Source: Dehalococcoidia bacterium UBA2777 (GTDB lineage Bacteria > Chloroflexota > Dehalococcoidia > UBA2247 > UBA2777). Taken from it: DNA of 12,136 nucleotides. The notes below the pieces were generated by a model. It made no database searches and had not been told where the DNA came from. It saw only the letters and a list, made by a program, of their open reading frames with translations. Numbering within the stretch: the stretch's first letter is position 1; each line of letters starts with the position of its first letter. The stretch is taken from contig DEIJ01000098.1 of the NCBI GenBank assembly GCA_002352365.1, positions 1 to 12,136 on the forward strand, written 5' to 3'. Made by a program: the position numbers and the translations under genes. Positions 1 through 6,765 of the stretch are shown here, piece after piece.

Positions 1-229
1 ATTGAAAGGGGCGAAGACCTTTGACCCGGCCGATGGAGCTGAGCCTATGATGACGTGTTTAAGATTCCGGCGCATCCAAGGGGGCCAATGCCTGTGAGAA
101 ATGACATATCTTGACCTGTGATTGTATGCACCCTATACTTGCGGTGAATGTTGCCAAGAAACATTATAGCTGTGGAGGGGCGACCAGGTATCTATCTTCG
201 TTTCTTAAAGGTGTTCAAATGGGAATGAA
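1..229. other. Upstream region without a recognised gene
   Basis: No protein or RNA family is recognisable here. The longest left-edge reading frame on the + strand is open from base 2 and stops at TGA 95-97, giving about 31 residues (ending RRIQGGQCL). It could be the C-terminal tail of a gene starting outside the window, but nothing in it identifies a family and it may be chance. The right half holds the mutM promoter and leader. Confidence 0.4.
111..139 (+). promoter_or_regulatory. Sigma70-type promoter of mutM
   Basis: TTGACC (111-116) and TATACT (134-139) are separated by exactly 17 bp, each one base away from consensus. Transcription would start near 146, giving a leader of about 85 nt before the mutM start codon at 230. 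It is the only good promoter match upstream of mutM. Confidence 0.7.
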
Positions 230-1066
230 ATGCCTGAGCTACCAGAAGTAGAGACAATAAAGAATGAGCTACTGCCTCAAGTGAAGGGCTGCCACTTCGT
301 TGGGGTCAGTCTGCTTCGGCCTGAAGTGTTGCGCCAGCCCGAAGCTTCCGAGTTTGGCCCTCGGCTCTATGGGCAAAGGGTAGAAGACATACATCGCCGT
401 GGGAAATACCTCCTGTTCCATCTCTCTTCAGGTGAAAGATTAATTTTGCATCTTAAGATGAGTGGTTTGCTCCTGATCAGACCCAGCTTTGCCCAAGTTG
501 AACCTTACACTACGGCTATATTCCGGCTGGATGACAGGAAGGAACTTCATTTTTGCGATCGGCGTAAACTGGGGGCAATGTGGCTGGTAGAAGATGAGAA
601 TAAGATCATCGGTAGGCTGGGCCCAGAGCCTTTAGATGCCAACTTTTCACCCCAGGTCTTAAGCAGATCACTGGGTCGGCACCGGGTACCTATAAAGGCG
701 TTGCTCTGCGATCAGAATCTAATCGCCGGCATAGGCAATATGTATGCCGATGAAGCTCTATTTGCTGCCTGCCTTCATCCGTTGACTAAGGCAGATAGCC
801 TTTCGTCTCAAGAGGTAGGTCGTCTCCATCAGGCAATTCAGGAGGTGCTGGAGAGAGCAATCGCTGGTAAAGGAGCAAGCACCGATACCTACCGGCGTCC
901 CAATGGTCAGCTAGGCAGTGCTCACTTCGAATTCCAGGTGGCTCACCGGGGTGGTGAGCCCTGCTATAGTTGTGGCATCCTTATCGAGCGTATCTCCATT
1001 CGTGGCCGGGGCAGTTATTTTTGCCCCAATTGCCAGCGGGGTGGGCTTCAAGGTAGACTATTTTAA
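230..1066 (+). CDS. mutM: Formamidopyrimidine-DNA glycosylase (Fpg/MutM)
   Basis: Bifunctional base-excision repair enzyme that removes oxidised purines such as 8-oxoguanine and then cuts the abasic site by beta,delta-elimination. The 278-residue length is normal for the family. The start is fixed by chemistry: the protein must begin M-P-E-L-P-E-V-E, because the Pro exposed after Met removal is the Schiff-base nucleophile and the next Glu is catalytic. Also visible are the conserved Lys in RGKYLLF (K59), the HLKMSG stretch, the helix-two-turn-helix motif GIGNMYADEALF, and a C-terminal zinc finger with C245, C248, C265 and C268 (Cx2C-x16-Cx2C) including the family GRGSYFCPNC pattern. The Shine-Dalgarno signal is poor at normal spacing: AAAGGTG (207-213) lies 16 nt from this ATG but 5 nt from an out-of-frame ATG at 219. 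The 3' end overlaps bioD tail to tail by 9 bp. Confidence 0.96.
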   Translation: MPELPEVETIKNELLPQVKGCHFVGVSLLRPEVLRQPEASEFGPRLYGQRVEDIHRRGKYLLFHLSSGERLILHLKMSGLLLIRPSFAQVEPYTTAIFRLDDRKELHFCDRRKLGAMWLVEDENKIIGRLGPEPLDANFSPQVLSRSLGRHRVPIKALLCDQNLIAGIGNMYADEALFAACLHPLTKADSLSSQEVGRLHQAIQEVLERAIAGKGASTDTYRRPNGQLGSAHFEFQVAHRGGEPCYSCGILIERISIRGRGSYFCPNCQRGGLQGRLF

Positions 1067-1768
1067 GTCGATGTTCTCTTCTAGCAACCTTCTTAATATA
1101 TGGGGGGCATTATTCCCCTTAAGTTCGGGGCAGTAGGGTACTATCCCTAATAGAGGCACAGTAATGAAGCTTGGCAAAACTTGAGGATTGGTTTCTTCTG
1201 CCAATCCTATTTCCCCTGTTGGGTTATTGATTATCACCCCCAAAACTGCCAACCTCAAAATCTGAGCCTGCCGTATAGTTAGCAAGGTGTGATTAATGGT
1301 GCCTAAACTTGCTCTGGCTACAACTATAAGGGGAAGCTGGAAAAGTTGGGCCACATCCGATATGAGATGATGGGCGGTTAAAGGGACAAGCAATCCCCCT
1401 ACGCCTTCCACAATGAGAAATTCGTGTCTTCGCTTCAATTGTTCAAAAGATTCCCTCAGCCTTTCCAGATTTATCTCTTTTCCTTCCCGCTCTGCAGCTA
1501 CCCAGGGTGCTAATGGGCTTTCAAAGCGATAAGGATTTACTACCTCAAGTTCATCACTCACCTGGGCCATGCTCTTCAAGAAAAGGGCATCTTGGGGAAC
1601 AAGCTCCGAGCTGGACAAAGCACAGCCAGTCTCTACCGGCTTCATCACCCCCACATTTATCCCCTTACCTTTTAGGACTGCTGCCAGCCCGGCGGCAATG
1701 ATAGTCTTGCCTACTCCGGTATCAGTCCCGGTGATGAATAAGCCAGGCGATGAAGTGAGGTTTGGCAT
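1058..1768 (-). CDS. bioD: ATP-dependent dethiobiotin synthetase BioD
   Basis: Penultimate step of biotin synthesis: closes the ureido ring of 7,8-diaminopelargonic acid using CO2 and ATP, in the cytoplasm. The 236 residues match the family length. The P-loop GTDTGVGKT is at residues 14-22, the substrate-binding KPVETG at 43-48, and the family VEGVGGLLVPL block lies near the middle; the nucleotide-base-binding region carries INNP. The ATG is 1 bp after the bioA stop codon and is preceded by GGAGAG at suitable spacing inside the end of bioA, so the two genes are translationally coupled. The last 9 bp overlap the end of the opposing mutM gene, and no terminator hairpin separates them. bioF and bioB are not in the window. 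Confidence 0.95.
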   Translation of the reverse strand: MPNLTSSPGLFITGTDTGVGKTIIAAGLAAVLKGKGINVGVMKPVETGCALSSSELVPQDALFLKSMAQVSDELEVVNPYRFESPLAPWVAAEREGKEINLERLRESFEQLKRRHEFLIVEGVGGLLVPLTAHHLISDVAQLFQLPLIVVARASLGTINHTLLTIRQAQILRLAVLGVIINNPTGEIGLAEETNPQVLPSFITVPLLGIVPYCPELKGNNAPHILRRLLEENIDLK

Positions 1769-1769
1769 A

Positions 1770-3128
1770 TCAACTCTCCGTTACTTCGACTATAGACTCA
1801 TAGACAATGCTGATCAGCCTTTCCAAATCTTGGCTAGTTATACTTAAAGGAGGCATGATTACGATGACATCCTCAAGAGGGCGCATAATCGCACCCTTTC
1901 TTCGTGCTGCCAAGATTACCTTATGGCCTATCCTTTCCTTGGCAGGATAGAACTGTTTAGTCCCTTTATCCTTCACCAGCTCGATTCCCACCATAAAACC
2001 TAGCTGGCGTACCTCGCCTACATGGGGGAGATGCCTGAAAGCCGCCAACTTTGCTGATAATGTAGCTATCTTGGGTTGAAGCTTCTCCAGGGTTCTATCC
2101 CGCTCGAAAAGTTCGATGTTGGCTAAGGCAGCAGCGCAAGCCAGGGGGTTTCCAGTATAAGTATGGCCATGATAGAAGGTTCTTTGCTCATCATACCCCC
2201 CAAGGAAGGCATCGAAGATCTCGTGGGTAGTTAAGGTGGCAGCTAAAGGTAAATAACCTCCGGTTATCCCTTTACCCAAAGTCATAATGTCTGGACTGAC
2301 TTGTTCATATTCGCAGGCGAACATCTTCCCTGTTCTTCCCCAACCTACTGCCACTTCATCAGCGATCATGAGAATATTGTATTTGGTGCAAAGCTCTCGA
2401 ACTCTGCTGAGATACCCTGGCGGGGAGACGATCATTCCGCCGGCTGCCTGCACCATGGGTTCAATGATCAAAGCAGCGATTTCGGGGTGATTTTCCCTCA
2501 TGACCTCCTCTAGCTGCTGCAAACAAAGGTCATTGCACCCCGGCCAGGACTGGTCGAAGCTGCAGCGATAGCAATAAGGGGACTCTACTTTGATAGCGGA
2601 GAAAAGGAGGGGGTTATAGATTTGATGGTAAACATCGATGCCCCCAACACTCACTGCTCCCAAGGTATCCCCGTGATAGCCATTTTTCAACGAGATAAAC
2701 TTAGTTTTGTGACCAAATTGGGGTGATATTTGCTGCCAATATTGGAAGGCTATCTTTATGGCTATCTCTACCGCAGTTGCCCCGGTATCTGAATAGAAAA
2801 CTTTCTCCAACCCCTGGGGGGTTATTTCTACCAATCTCTGAGCCAAATCGATGGCGGGCACATTAGATAAACCAAGGAGAGTAGAATGAGATATCTTGTG
2901 GAGCTGATCCATGATGGCCTGATCAATTTCCCAGCGACGATGCCCATGAATATTAACCCATAAAGACGATACTCCGTCTAAATATTTATTGCCCTCAGTA
3001 TCTTTTAGATAAACCCCCTCCCCTTCCTCAATAATCAACGGTTTTTCCCCAAGATACTCTTTCATCTGGGTGAAGGGGTGCCAGAGGTATCTTTTATCCT
3101 CAAGCTCAAGTTTTCCTTCCTCTACCAT
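1770..3128 (-). CDS. bioA: Adenosylmethionine-8-amino-7-oxononanoate aminotransferase BioA
   Basis: PLP-dependent class III aminotransferase that makes 7,8-diaminopelargonic acid for biotin, using S-adenosylmethionine as amino donor in the classical enzyme. Diagnostic blocks are WHPFTQM near the N-terminus, SDTGATAVEIA (PLP phosphate region), NGYHGDT, ADEVAVGWGRTG with the PLP-binding Asp, TLGKGITGGY with the Schiff-base Lys (K286 from this start), and HGHTYTGNPLACAAA. A Cys cluster (Cx2C-x8-Cx3C) follows the PLP region; similar clusters occur in BioA of this subfamily. I prefer ATG 3128 because GAGG sits 5 nt upstream of it. The alternative GTG at 3146 adds six residues but has no Shine-Dalgarno match. 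A TATAAT on this strand at 3138-3143 lies between the two starts and favours the shorter form. It is first in the bioA-bioD operon and divergent from degV. Confidence 0.95.
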   Translation of the reverse strand: MVEEGKLELEDKRYLWHPFTQMKEYLGEKPLIIEEGEGVYLKDTEGNKYLDGVSSLWVNIHGHRRWEIDQAIMDQLHKISHSTLLGLSNVPAIDLAQRLVEITPQGLEKVFYSDTGATAVEIAIKIAFQYWQQISPQFGHKTKFISLKNGYHGDTLGAVSVGGIDVYHQIYNPLLFSAIKVESPYCYRCSFDQSWPGCNDLCLQQLEEVMRENHPEIAALIIEPMVQAAGGMIVSPPGYLSRVRELCTKYNILMIADEVAVGWGRTGKMFACEYEQVSPDIMTLGKGITGGYLPLAATLTTHEIFDAFLGGYDEQRTFYHGHTYTGNPLACAAALANIELFERDRTLEKLQPKIATLSAKLAAFRHLPHVGEVRQLGFMVGIELVKDKGTKQFYPAKERIGHKVILAARRKGAIMRPLEDVIVIMPPLSITSQDLERLISIVYESIVEVTES

Positions 3129-3137
3129 CTCCCCCTC

Positions 3138-3164
3138 ATTATACACCTATTCGGTGGTTGTAAA
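3138..3164 (-). promoter_or_regulatory. Possible bioAD promoter very close to the start codon
   Basis: Read on the minus strand, TTTACA (3159-3164) and a perfect TATAAT (3138-3143) are 15 bp apart, which is short. Transcription would start near 3131, leaving only 2-3 nt before ATG 3128, an essentially leaderless message. The TATAAT is exact, but the spacing and position make this tentative. No BirA operator of the known form is seen. Confidence 0.3.
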
Positions 3165-3191
3165 AATTTGCCCCAAACCATAAATAGGAGA

Positions 3192-3220
3192 TTGACAAGG
3201 GATTTGCTTGGTGCTATATT
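3192..3220 (+). promoter_or_regulatory. Strong sigma70-type promoter of degV operon
   Basis: TTGACA (3192-3197, perfect consensus) and TATATT (3215-3220, one mismatch) with 17 bp between them. The start point would fall near 3227, giving a leader of about 50 nt that contains the degV ribosome binding site. It should drive degV, the metallo-hydrolase and the PlsY-like gene. Confidence 0.8.
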
Positions 3221-3263
3221 TACTGGGCATAGTATTACAAGGTACACAGATGGGCATAGCTCC

Positions 3264-3270
3264 AAGGAGG
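3264..3270 (+). promoter_or_regulatory. Ribosome binding site fixing the degV start
   Basis: AAGGAGG followed by 5 nt (ctgcg) and ATG at 3276. This near-perfect site shows that the longer open frame, which extends upstream to 3078, is not used; that extension would also run across the bioA start and the promoter at 3192-3220. Confidence 0.85.
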
Positions 3271-3275
3271 CTGCG

Positions 3276-4127
3276 ATGGCAAAAGTGGCTATTATTACTG
3301 ATAGCAGCAGTTGCCTTCCTCATGAGATAGAGGAGGAATATAAAATTCGAGTGGTGCCACTTGAACTCAGCTGTGCCGGCAAGGTCTGCTCGGAGGCAGA
3401 CATATCCCCTGAAGAGGTTTATGCTCTGCAAAAGAGGGGCAAGACTCTTACTACTTCCGCTCCTTCACCTGGGGCTTTCTTGGAAATATTCCGTCAGCTT
3501 GCCGGCAAGACGAAGGATATCCTCTGTCTTGCCGTCTCTGAAAAATATAGTGGGGTCTTCACCTCAATGCAAGCAGCAATAGAGGGAGCAAAAAGGGAGC
3601 TTCCTCACTTGAAGGCAAAGCTGATGGATTGCTGCACCGGCTCAGCAGCTCAAGCATTGGTTACTTTAGTGGCAGCCCGTGCTGCTGTGGTGGGGGAAAG
3701 CCTGGCTGAGGTCGGCGAAGAGGTGCAAAAAATTATCCCCAAGGTTGAAATCATAATGTTACCCGATACCCTTCGATATTTGCAAAAGGGGGGGAGAGCC
3801 CCCAAGGTGGCAGCTTGGGCAACCTCACTCCTTAAGGTAAAACCCCTGGCCACCAATCGGCTCGGTGAAGCACACCTGCTAGGTGTGGCTAGGAGTAGGT
3901 CACAAGGAATCGAGCGAATGATGAAAGCAATGAAAGAAAAAACCAAACAGAAAAAAATACATGCTATCGTGGTTTATAGTGAAATCTCTGATGAAGCGGG
4001 AAAACTGAAGCAGCGTATCCAAGGAGAGTTAGATTGTGCTGAGATTTATGTCCGGGAGGTTACCCCCGCAGTAGCAGTTCACCTCGGCCCGGGGGCGATA
4101 GGGGTTGCCTTTTACGCTGAGGATTAG
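3276..4127 (+). CDS. DegV family protein (fatty-acid-binding)
   Basis: DegV proteins bind a long-chain fatty acid and, where tested (FakB of Gram-positive bacteria), present it to the kinase FakA for incorporation into phospholipid. Starting at ATG 3276 the protein has 283 residues, normal for the family. It opens with AIITDSSSCLP, then has the TTSAPSPGAFLEIF block (family T-S-x-P-S-P), the EKYSGVFTSMQAA segment equivalent to the usual LSGTYQSA, and YLQKGGRAPKVAAWATSLLKVKPL, equivalent to the conserved KGGRI...LLxIKP region. No fakA-like kinase gene is in the window. The metallo-hydrolase follows 8 bp later and a PlsY-like acyltransferase after that, so a lipid role for the cluster is a reasonable inference. 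Specific ligand unknown. Confidence 0.9.
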   Translation: MAKVAIITDSSSCLPHEIEEEYKIRVVPLELSCAGKVCSEADISPEEVYALQKRGKTLTTSAPSPGAFLEIFRQLAGKTKDILCLAVSEKYSGVFTSMQAAIEGAKRELPHLKAKLMDCCTGSAAQALVTLVAARAAVVGESLAEVGEEVQKIIPKVEIIMLPDTLRYLQKGGRAPKVAAWATSLLKVKPLATNRLGEAHLLGVARSRSQGIERMMKAMKEKTKQKKIHAIVVYSEISDEAGKLKQRIQGELDCAEIYVREVTPAVAVHLGPGAIGVAFYAED

Positions 4128-4135
4128 ATGGTAAT

Positions 4136-4927
4136 ATGGAAGTTCAGGTTTTGGGAGCACATAATTGCGAATCAACAGAGGGGAGACTTACCTCTCTGTT
4201 AATTGACCAAGTCCTAGCCTTAGATGCTGGCGGGCTCACCTCTAGCCTATCTTTATCTGCCCAAGCCAAGGTCAGCGCTATTTTGCTTACCCACTACCAC
4301 TTTGACCATATCAAGGATGTGGCCTTAATTGGCTACTATAATGGGCTGGTGATAGGTAGCGGCCTGGATAATAAAACCAAAATGGTCTACTCAACCGCCG
4401 AGGTCCTTGACGCTCTTTCGGCCCATATCCTCAACGATAAAATCTTCCCCGATTTCACCCGTTGGCCATCTAAAGAGCTGGCCGCAGTCAAATTTTGCCC
4501 TGTGGAGCTGTATCACCCCCAGACCATTGAAGGATACCGCGTGGTAGCCATTCCGGTAAAACACTCTGTCCCTACTGTTGGGTTCGAGGTCACCTCTGGC
4601 GATGGGAAGGCAATATTCTATACTGGAGACACCGGCCCAGGATTGTCCCATTGTTGGGGACACATCTCGCCCCAGCTACTTATAACTGAGGCTACCGGGT
4701 CAAATAGATTCAGCAAGAAAACTGCCGAGGTGGGGCATCTTACCCCTCAACTTCTCAAGCAGGAGCTTATCGAGTTTCGCCAACTTAAAGGTTACCTTCC
4801 CAAAGTCGTCTTGATCCACATCAGCCCACCGCTTGAGGTGGTGATCAAAGAAGAAGTAGCTCAATTAGCCGAGGAGCTAGGTAGTGAAATATCCCTGGGA
4901 TATGAAGGGATGAAGATCAGCATTTGA
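4136..4927 (+). CDS. Metallo-beta-lactamase-fold hydrolase, class II cyclic-nucleotide phosphodiesterase-like
   Basis: A 263-residue cytoplasmic hydrolase with the complete two-metal set of the superfamily: THYHFDH (H53, H55, D57, H58), H143 in PVKHSVP, D165 in YTGDTG, and H228 in IHISPP. The opening block (VLGAHNCES...LLIDQVLALDAGGLTSSL) and the spacing of motifs resemble class II 3',5'-cyclic-nucleotide phosphodiesterases more than glyoxalase II or RNase Z. The true substrate cannot be read from sequence, so only the fold and metal chemistry are firm. It starts 8 bp after degV with a weak ribosome site and is most likely co-transcribed with it from the promoter at 3192-3220. Confidence 0.85.
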   Translation: MEVQVLGAHNCESTEGRLTSLLIDQVLALDAGGLTSSLSLSAQAKVSAILLTHYHFDHIKDVALIGYYNGLVIGSGLDNKTKMVYSTAEVLDALSAHILNDKIFPDFTRWPSKELAAVKFCPVELYHPQTIEGYRVVAIPVKHSVPTVGFEVTSGDGKAIFYTGDTGPGLSHCWGHISPQLLITEATGSNRFSKKTAEVGHLTPQLLKQELIEFRQLKGYLPKVVLIHISPPLEVVIKEEVAQLAEELGSEISLGYEGMKISI

Positions 4928-4972
4928 AAACTCTGGATCGTGGGGTGGAGATGATGGGCAAAGAAGGCTAAT

Positions 4973-5674
4973 ATGTGGGCTGAATTGGGTTTAGTTTTGG
5001 GTGCCTATCTCTATGGTTCTCTCCCCTTTGTTTGGCTAACCGCGTGGCGTAAGGGAATCAACCTACGAGAATATGGCAGCGGCGGTGTAAGCAGCAGTGC
5101 TCTATACCAAACAGCCGGGGCAGGAGCACTAATAACCGGTGGATTTGGTGATTTCACTAAGGGCGTACTCCCTGTGGCCGTGGGATACTACGTGTTGAAC
5201 TTTGACCTCGAGGTTGTTTGCCTTGCTGGCATTTTGGCCCTCATAGGGCAATGCTGGCCTGTTTTTCTCCGCTTTCATGGCGGAAGGGGTGGCTCAGTAA
5301 GCATGGGCATGGGGATAACCCTTGTCCCTAAAGAGGCCCTTATTGCCCTTATCCCTTACTTCGCTGGACTTATATGGCATGGCCCCATTACCCGCCGTGG
5401 CAAAACTCAACGCCAGAGCAAAGAGACCCCAAGTCGCATCGTTCCTCTGGGGATGCTCGTCAGTTTCGCTTTGCTCCCCATCATCACCTGGCTCTGGGGG
5501 CAGTCTCAGGTCATCAGCTTAACTTTTGCCGCTGTTTTTCTGTTGCTGGTAATAAGAAGGCTGACAGCAGATTTAAGCCGAGACCTAAAAGCGAGGCCAA
5601 CCTCAGAGGCAGTAACTACGATTCTAGTCAATCGCTTCCTTTATGATCGAAGCTATCGAGATAGATACCGCTAA
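4973..5674 (+). CDS. PlsY-like glycerol-3-phosphate acyltransferase (diverged)
   Basis: Polytopic membrane protein (233 residues, about five hydrophobic segments, charged C-terminal tail) of the PlsY family, whose classical members move an acyl group from acyl-phosphate to glycerol-3-phosphate. Family landmarks are GSLPFVWL at 15-22, REYGSGG at 32-38, and WPVFLRFHGGRGG at 95-107, matching the usual FPVFLxFKGGKG. It departs from standard PlsY at key points: the first cytoplasmic motif, normally GSGN-x-GATN, reads GSGGVSSSA, so its conserved Asn residues are missing, and the third motif (normally RHxEN) is only RRLTAD. It may be a paralogue with altered substrate or activity rather than the housekeeping enzyme. 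It is third in the degV run after a 45-bp gap with AAGAAGG before the start, and ends 10 bp from the opposing ruvA. Confidence 0.8.
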   Translation: MWAELGLVLGAYLYGSLPFVWLTAWRKGINLREYGSGGVSSSALYQTAGAGALITGGFGDFTKGVLPVAVGYYVLNFDLEVVCLAGILALIGQCWPVFLRFHGGRGGSVSMGMGITLVPKEALIALIPYFAGLIWHGPITRRGKTQRQSKETPSRIVPLGMLVSFALLPIITWLWGQSQVISLTFAAVFLLLVIRRLTADLSRDLKARPTSEAVTTILVNRFLYDRSYRDRYR

Positions 5675-5684
5675 AAAGATGGTT

Positions 5685-6269
5685 TTATTGCTTGGCCAAG
5701 TGGCGTAGGGCAAGCTTAACCTTATCCTCCAGGGCAAGGTCAGAGGAACAGGGAAGAGCAGCTGTAGCTTGAGCTATCTCTGGGGTAGAATAGCCCAAAG
5801 TGGAGAGCACTGCAGCCACCTCAGCAGTATCTGCGACCAAATAAGCCGGAGAAGCCAGGATAATGGTTTTTCCCACTTTTCCCTTAAGTTCCATCACCAG
5901 GCGTTGCGCTGTCTTTTTGCCTACTCCAGGCACTTGGCTGAGTAGATCGATATTACCACCGGCAATAGCTCCGGCCAGTTGCTCCGAATTCAAGGCAGAG
6001 AGCATCGCCATTGTTGCCTTGGCACCGACTCCATTAACTTTGGTAAGCATCTTGAACCACCCAAGCTCCTCTTGGGAGGCAAATCCATAAAGGGCAATCT
6101 CCTCCCTCCTCAACTGCAGACAAGTAAAAATCCTCACCTTCTCTCCCACAGTGCCGAGGCGATTCAAAGTAGAGGCAGGCATACTAACCTGGAGGCTCAC
6201 TCCATCCACCTTGATTATCGCCATATCACTACCGCTAAATTCCAAGGTTCCTTCAATAGCGGCGATCAC
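5685..6269 (-). CDS. ruvA: Holliday junction branch-migration protein RuvA
   Basis: DNA-binding subunit of the RuvAB branch-migration motor; tetramers clamp the four-way junction and load the RuvB helicase. The 194 residues show the three expected parts: an N-terminal OB-fold (about 1-65), two helix-hairpin-helix motifs (LTKVNGVGAKATMAML at about 75-90 and LLSQVPGVGKKTAQRLVMELKG at about 109-130), and a C-terminal RuvB-contacting domain (VAAVLSTLGYSTPEI, from about 151). Translation starts at GTG 6269, 1 bp after the ruvC stop, with AAGGAG inside the end of ruvC at good spacing, so it is coupled to ruvC. It is the last gene of the minus-strand operon. ruvB is not within the window, unlike the frequent ruvAB arrangement. 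Confidence 0.96.
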   Translation of the reverse strand: MIAAIEGTLEFSGSDMAIIKVDGVSLQVSMPASTLNRLGTVGEKVRIFTCLQLRREEIALYGFASQEELGWFKMLTKVNGVGAKATMAMLSALNSEQLAGAIAGGNIDLLSQVPGVGKKTAQRLVMELKGKVGKTIILASPAYLVADTAEVAAVLSTLGYSTPEIAQATAALPCSSDLALEDKVKLALRHLAKQ

Positions 6270-6270
6270 T

Positions 6271-6765
6271 TTATTTCTCCTTGGCCACTATCTCGGCCAG
6301 GTGCTTCTGCCCAAAGTGACATACAGCTACTGCCAACGCATCAGCAGCATCATCAGGTTGAGGGAGTAACTTTAGTCCTAGCTGAATGGTGACCATTACC
6401 TGCACTTGCTCCTTCCCGCTACCACCATAGCCAGTTGCTGCTTGTTTCACTTGAGCTGGCGTATAGGTATAAGCTGGGATACCACTTTGGGCAGCAGCCA
6501 GCATGGCTATGGCTTGTGCTCTCCCCACTGCCAATGCCAAGCGGGCATTTCTGGCCATAAATGGCTCCTCAATAGCCACTTCATCCGGCCCCCAACGGCC
6601 GAGTATCTCATTGATCCCTGAATATAAAGCATACAGCCTCTGAGCTAAGGGATAAACTTTAGAGGTCAACACTCCATAGTCAATCAACCTCAGTTCATCA
6701 CTTGTGGCCTCTATCAGCCCGTAACCCATAGTCACTGTACCCGGGTCAATACCAAGGATTAGCAT
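6271..6765 (-). CDS. ruvC: Crossover junction endodeoxyribonuclease RuvC
   Basis: Holliday-junction resolvase that makes paired nicks in strands of like polarity, acting with RuvAB. At 164 residues it is of normal size and carries the four acidic catalytic residues in their family positions: D7 in LGIDPGT, E66 in AIEEPF, and D139 and D142 in QPDDAADALA. The start ATG overlaps the stop of the upstream hisG gene (7 bp shared, ATGCTAA), and the gene ends 1 bp before ruvA, so it belongs to the hisZ-hisG-ruvC-ruvA operon by tight translational coupling. Confidence 0.97.
   Translation of the reverse strand: MLILGIDPGTVTMGYGLIEATSDELRLIDYGVLTSKVYPLAQRLYALYSGINEILGRWGPDEVAIEEPFMARNARLALAVGRAQAIAMLAAAQSGIPAYTYTPAQVKQAATGYGGSGKEQVQVMVTIQLGLKLLPQPDDAADALAVAVCHFGQKHLAEIVAKEK

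Noticed and set aside
46..110. Short minus-strand frame beginning MSFLTGIGPLG in the left region
   Set aside because: Only about 20 codons, no ribosome site, no family features.
3155..3180. TGGTT (3155-3159) and AACCA (3176-3180) upstream of bioA as a BirA biotin operator
   Set aside because: The half-sites point the wrong way: the known operator has AACC on the left and GGTT on the right (TTGTAAACC...GGTTTACAA). Here the orientation is reversed and the arms are only 5 bp.
3078..3275. N-terminal extension of DegV up to 3078
   Set aside because: It would read across the bioA start and the 3192-3220 promoter, and the family starts at MAKVAIITDSS, which has AAGGAGG at ideal spacing.
5675..5684. 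Terminator between the PlsY-like gene and ruvA
   Set aside because: Only 10 bp separate the stop codons and no stem-loop with a T-run could be found at the junction.
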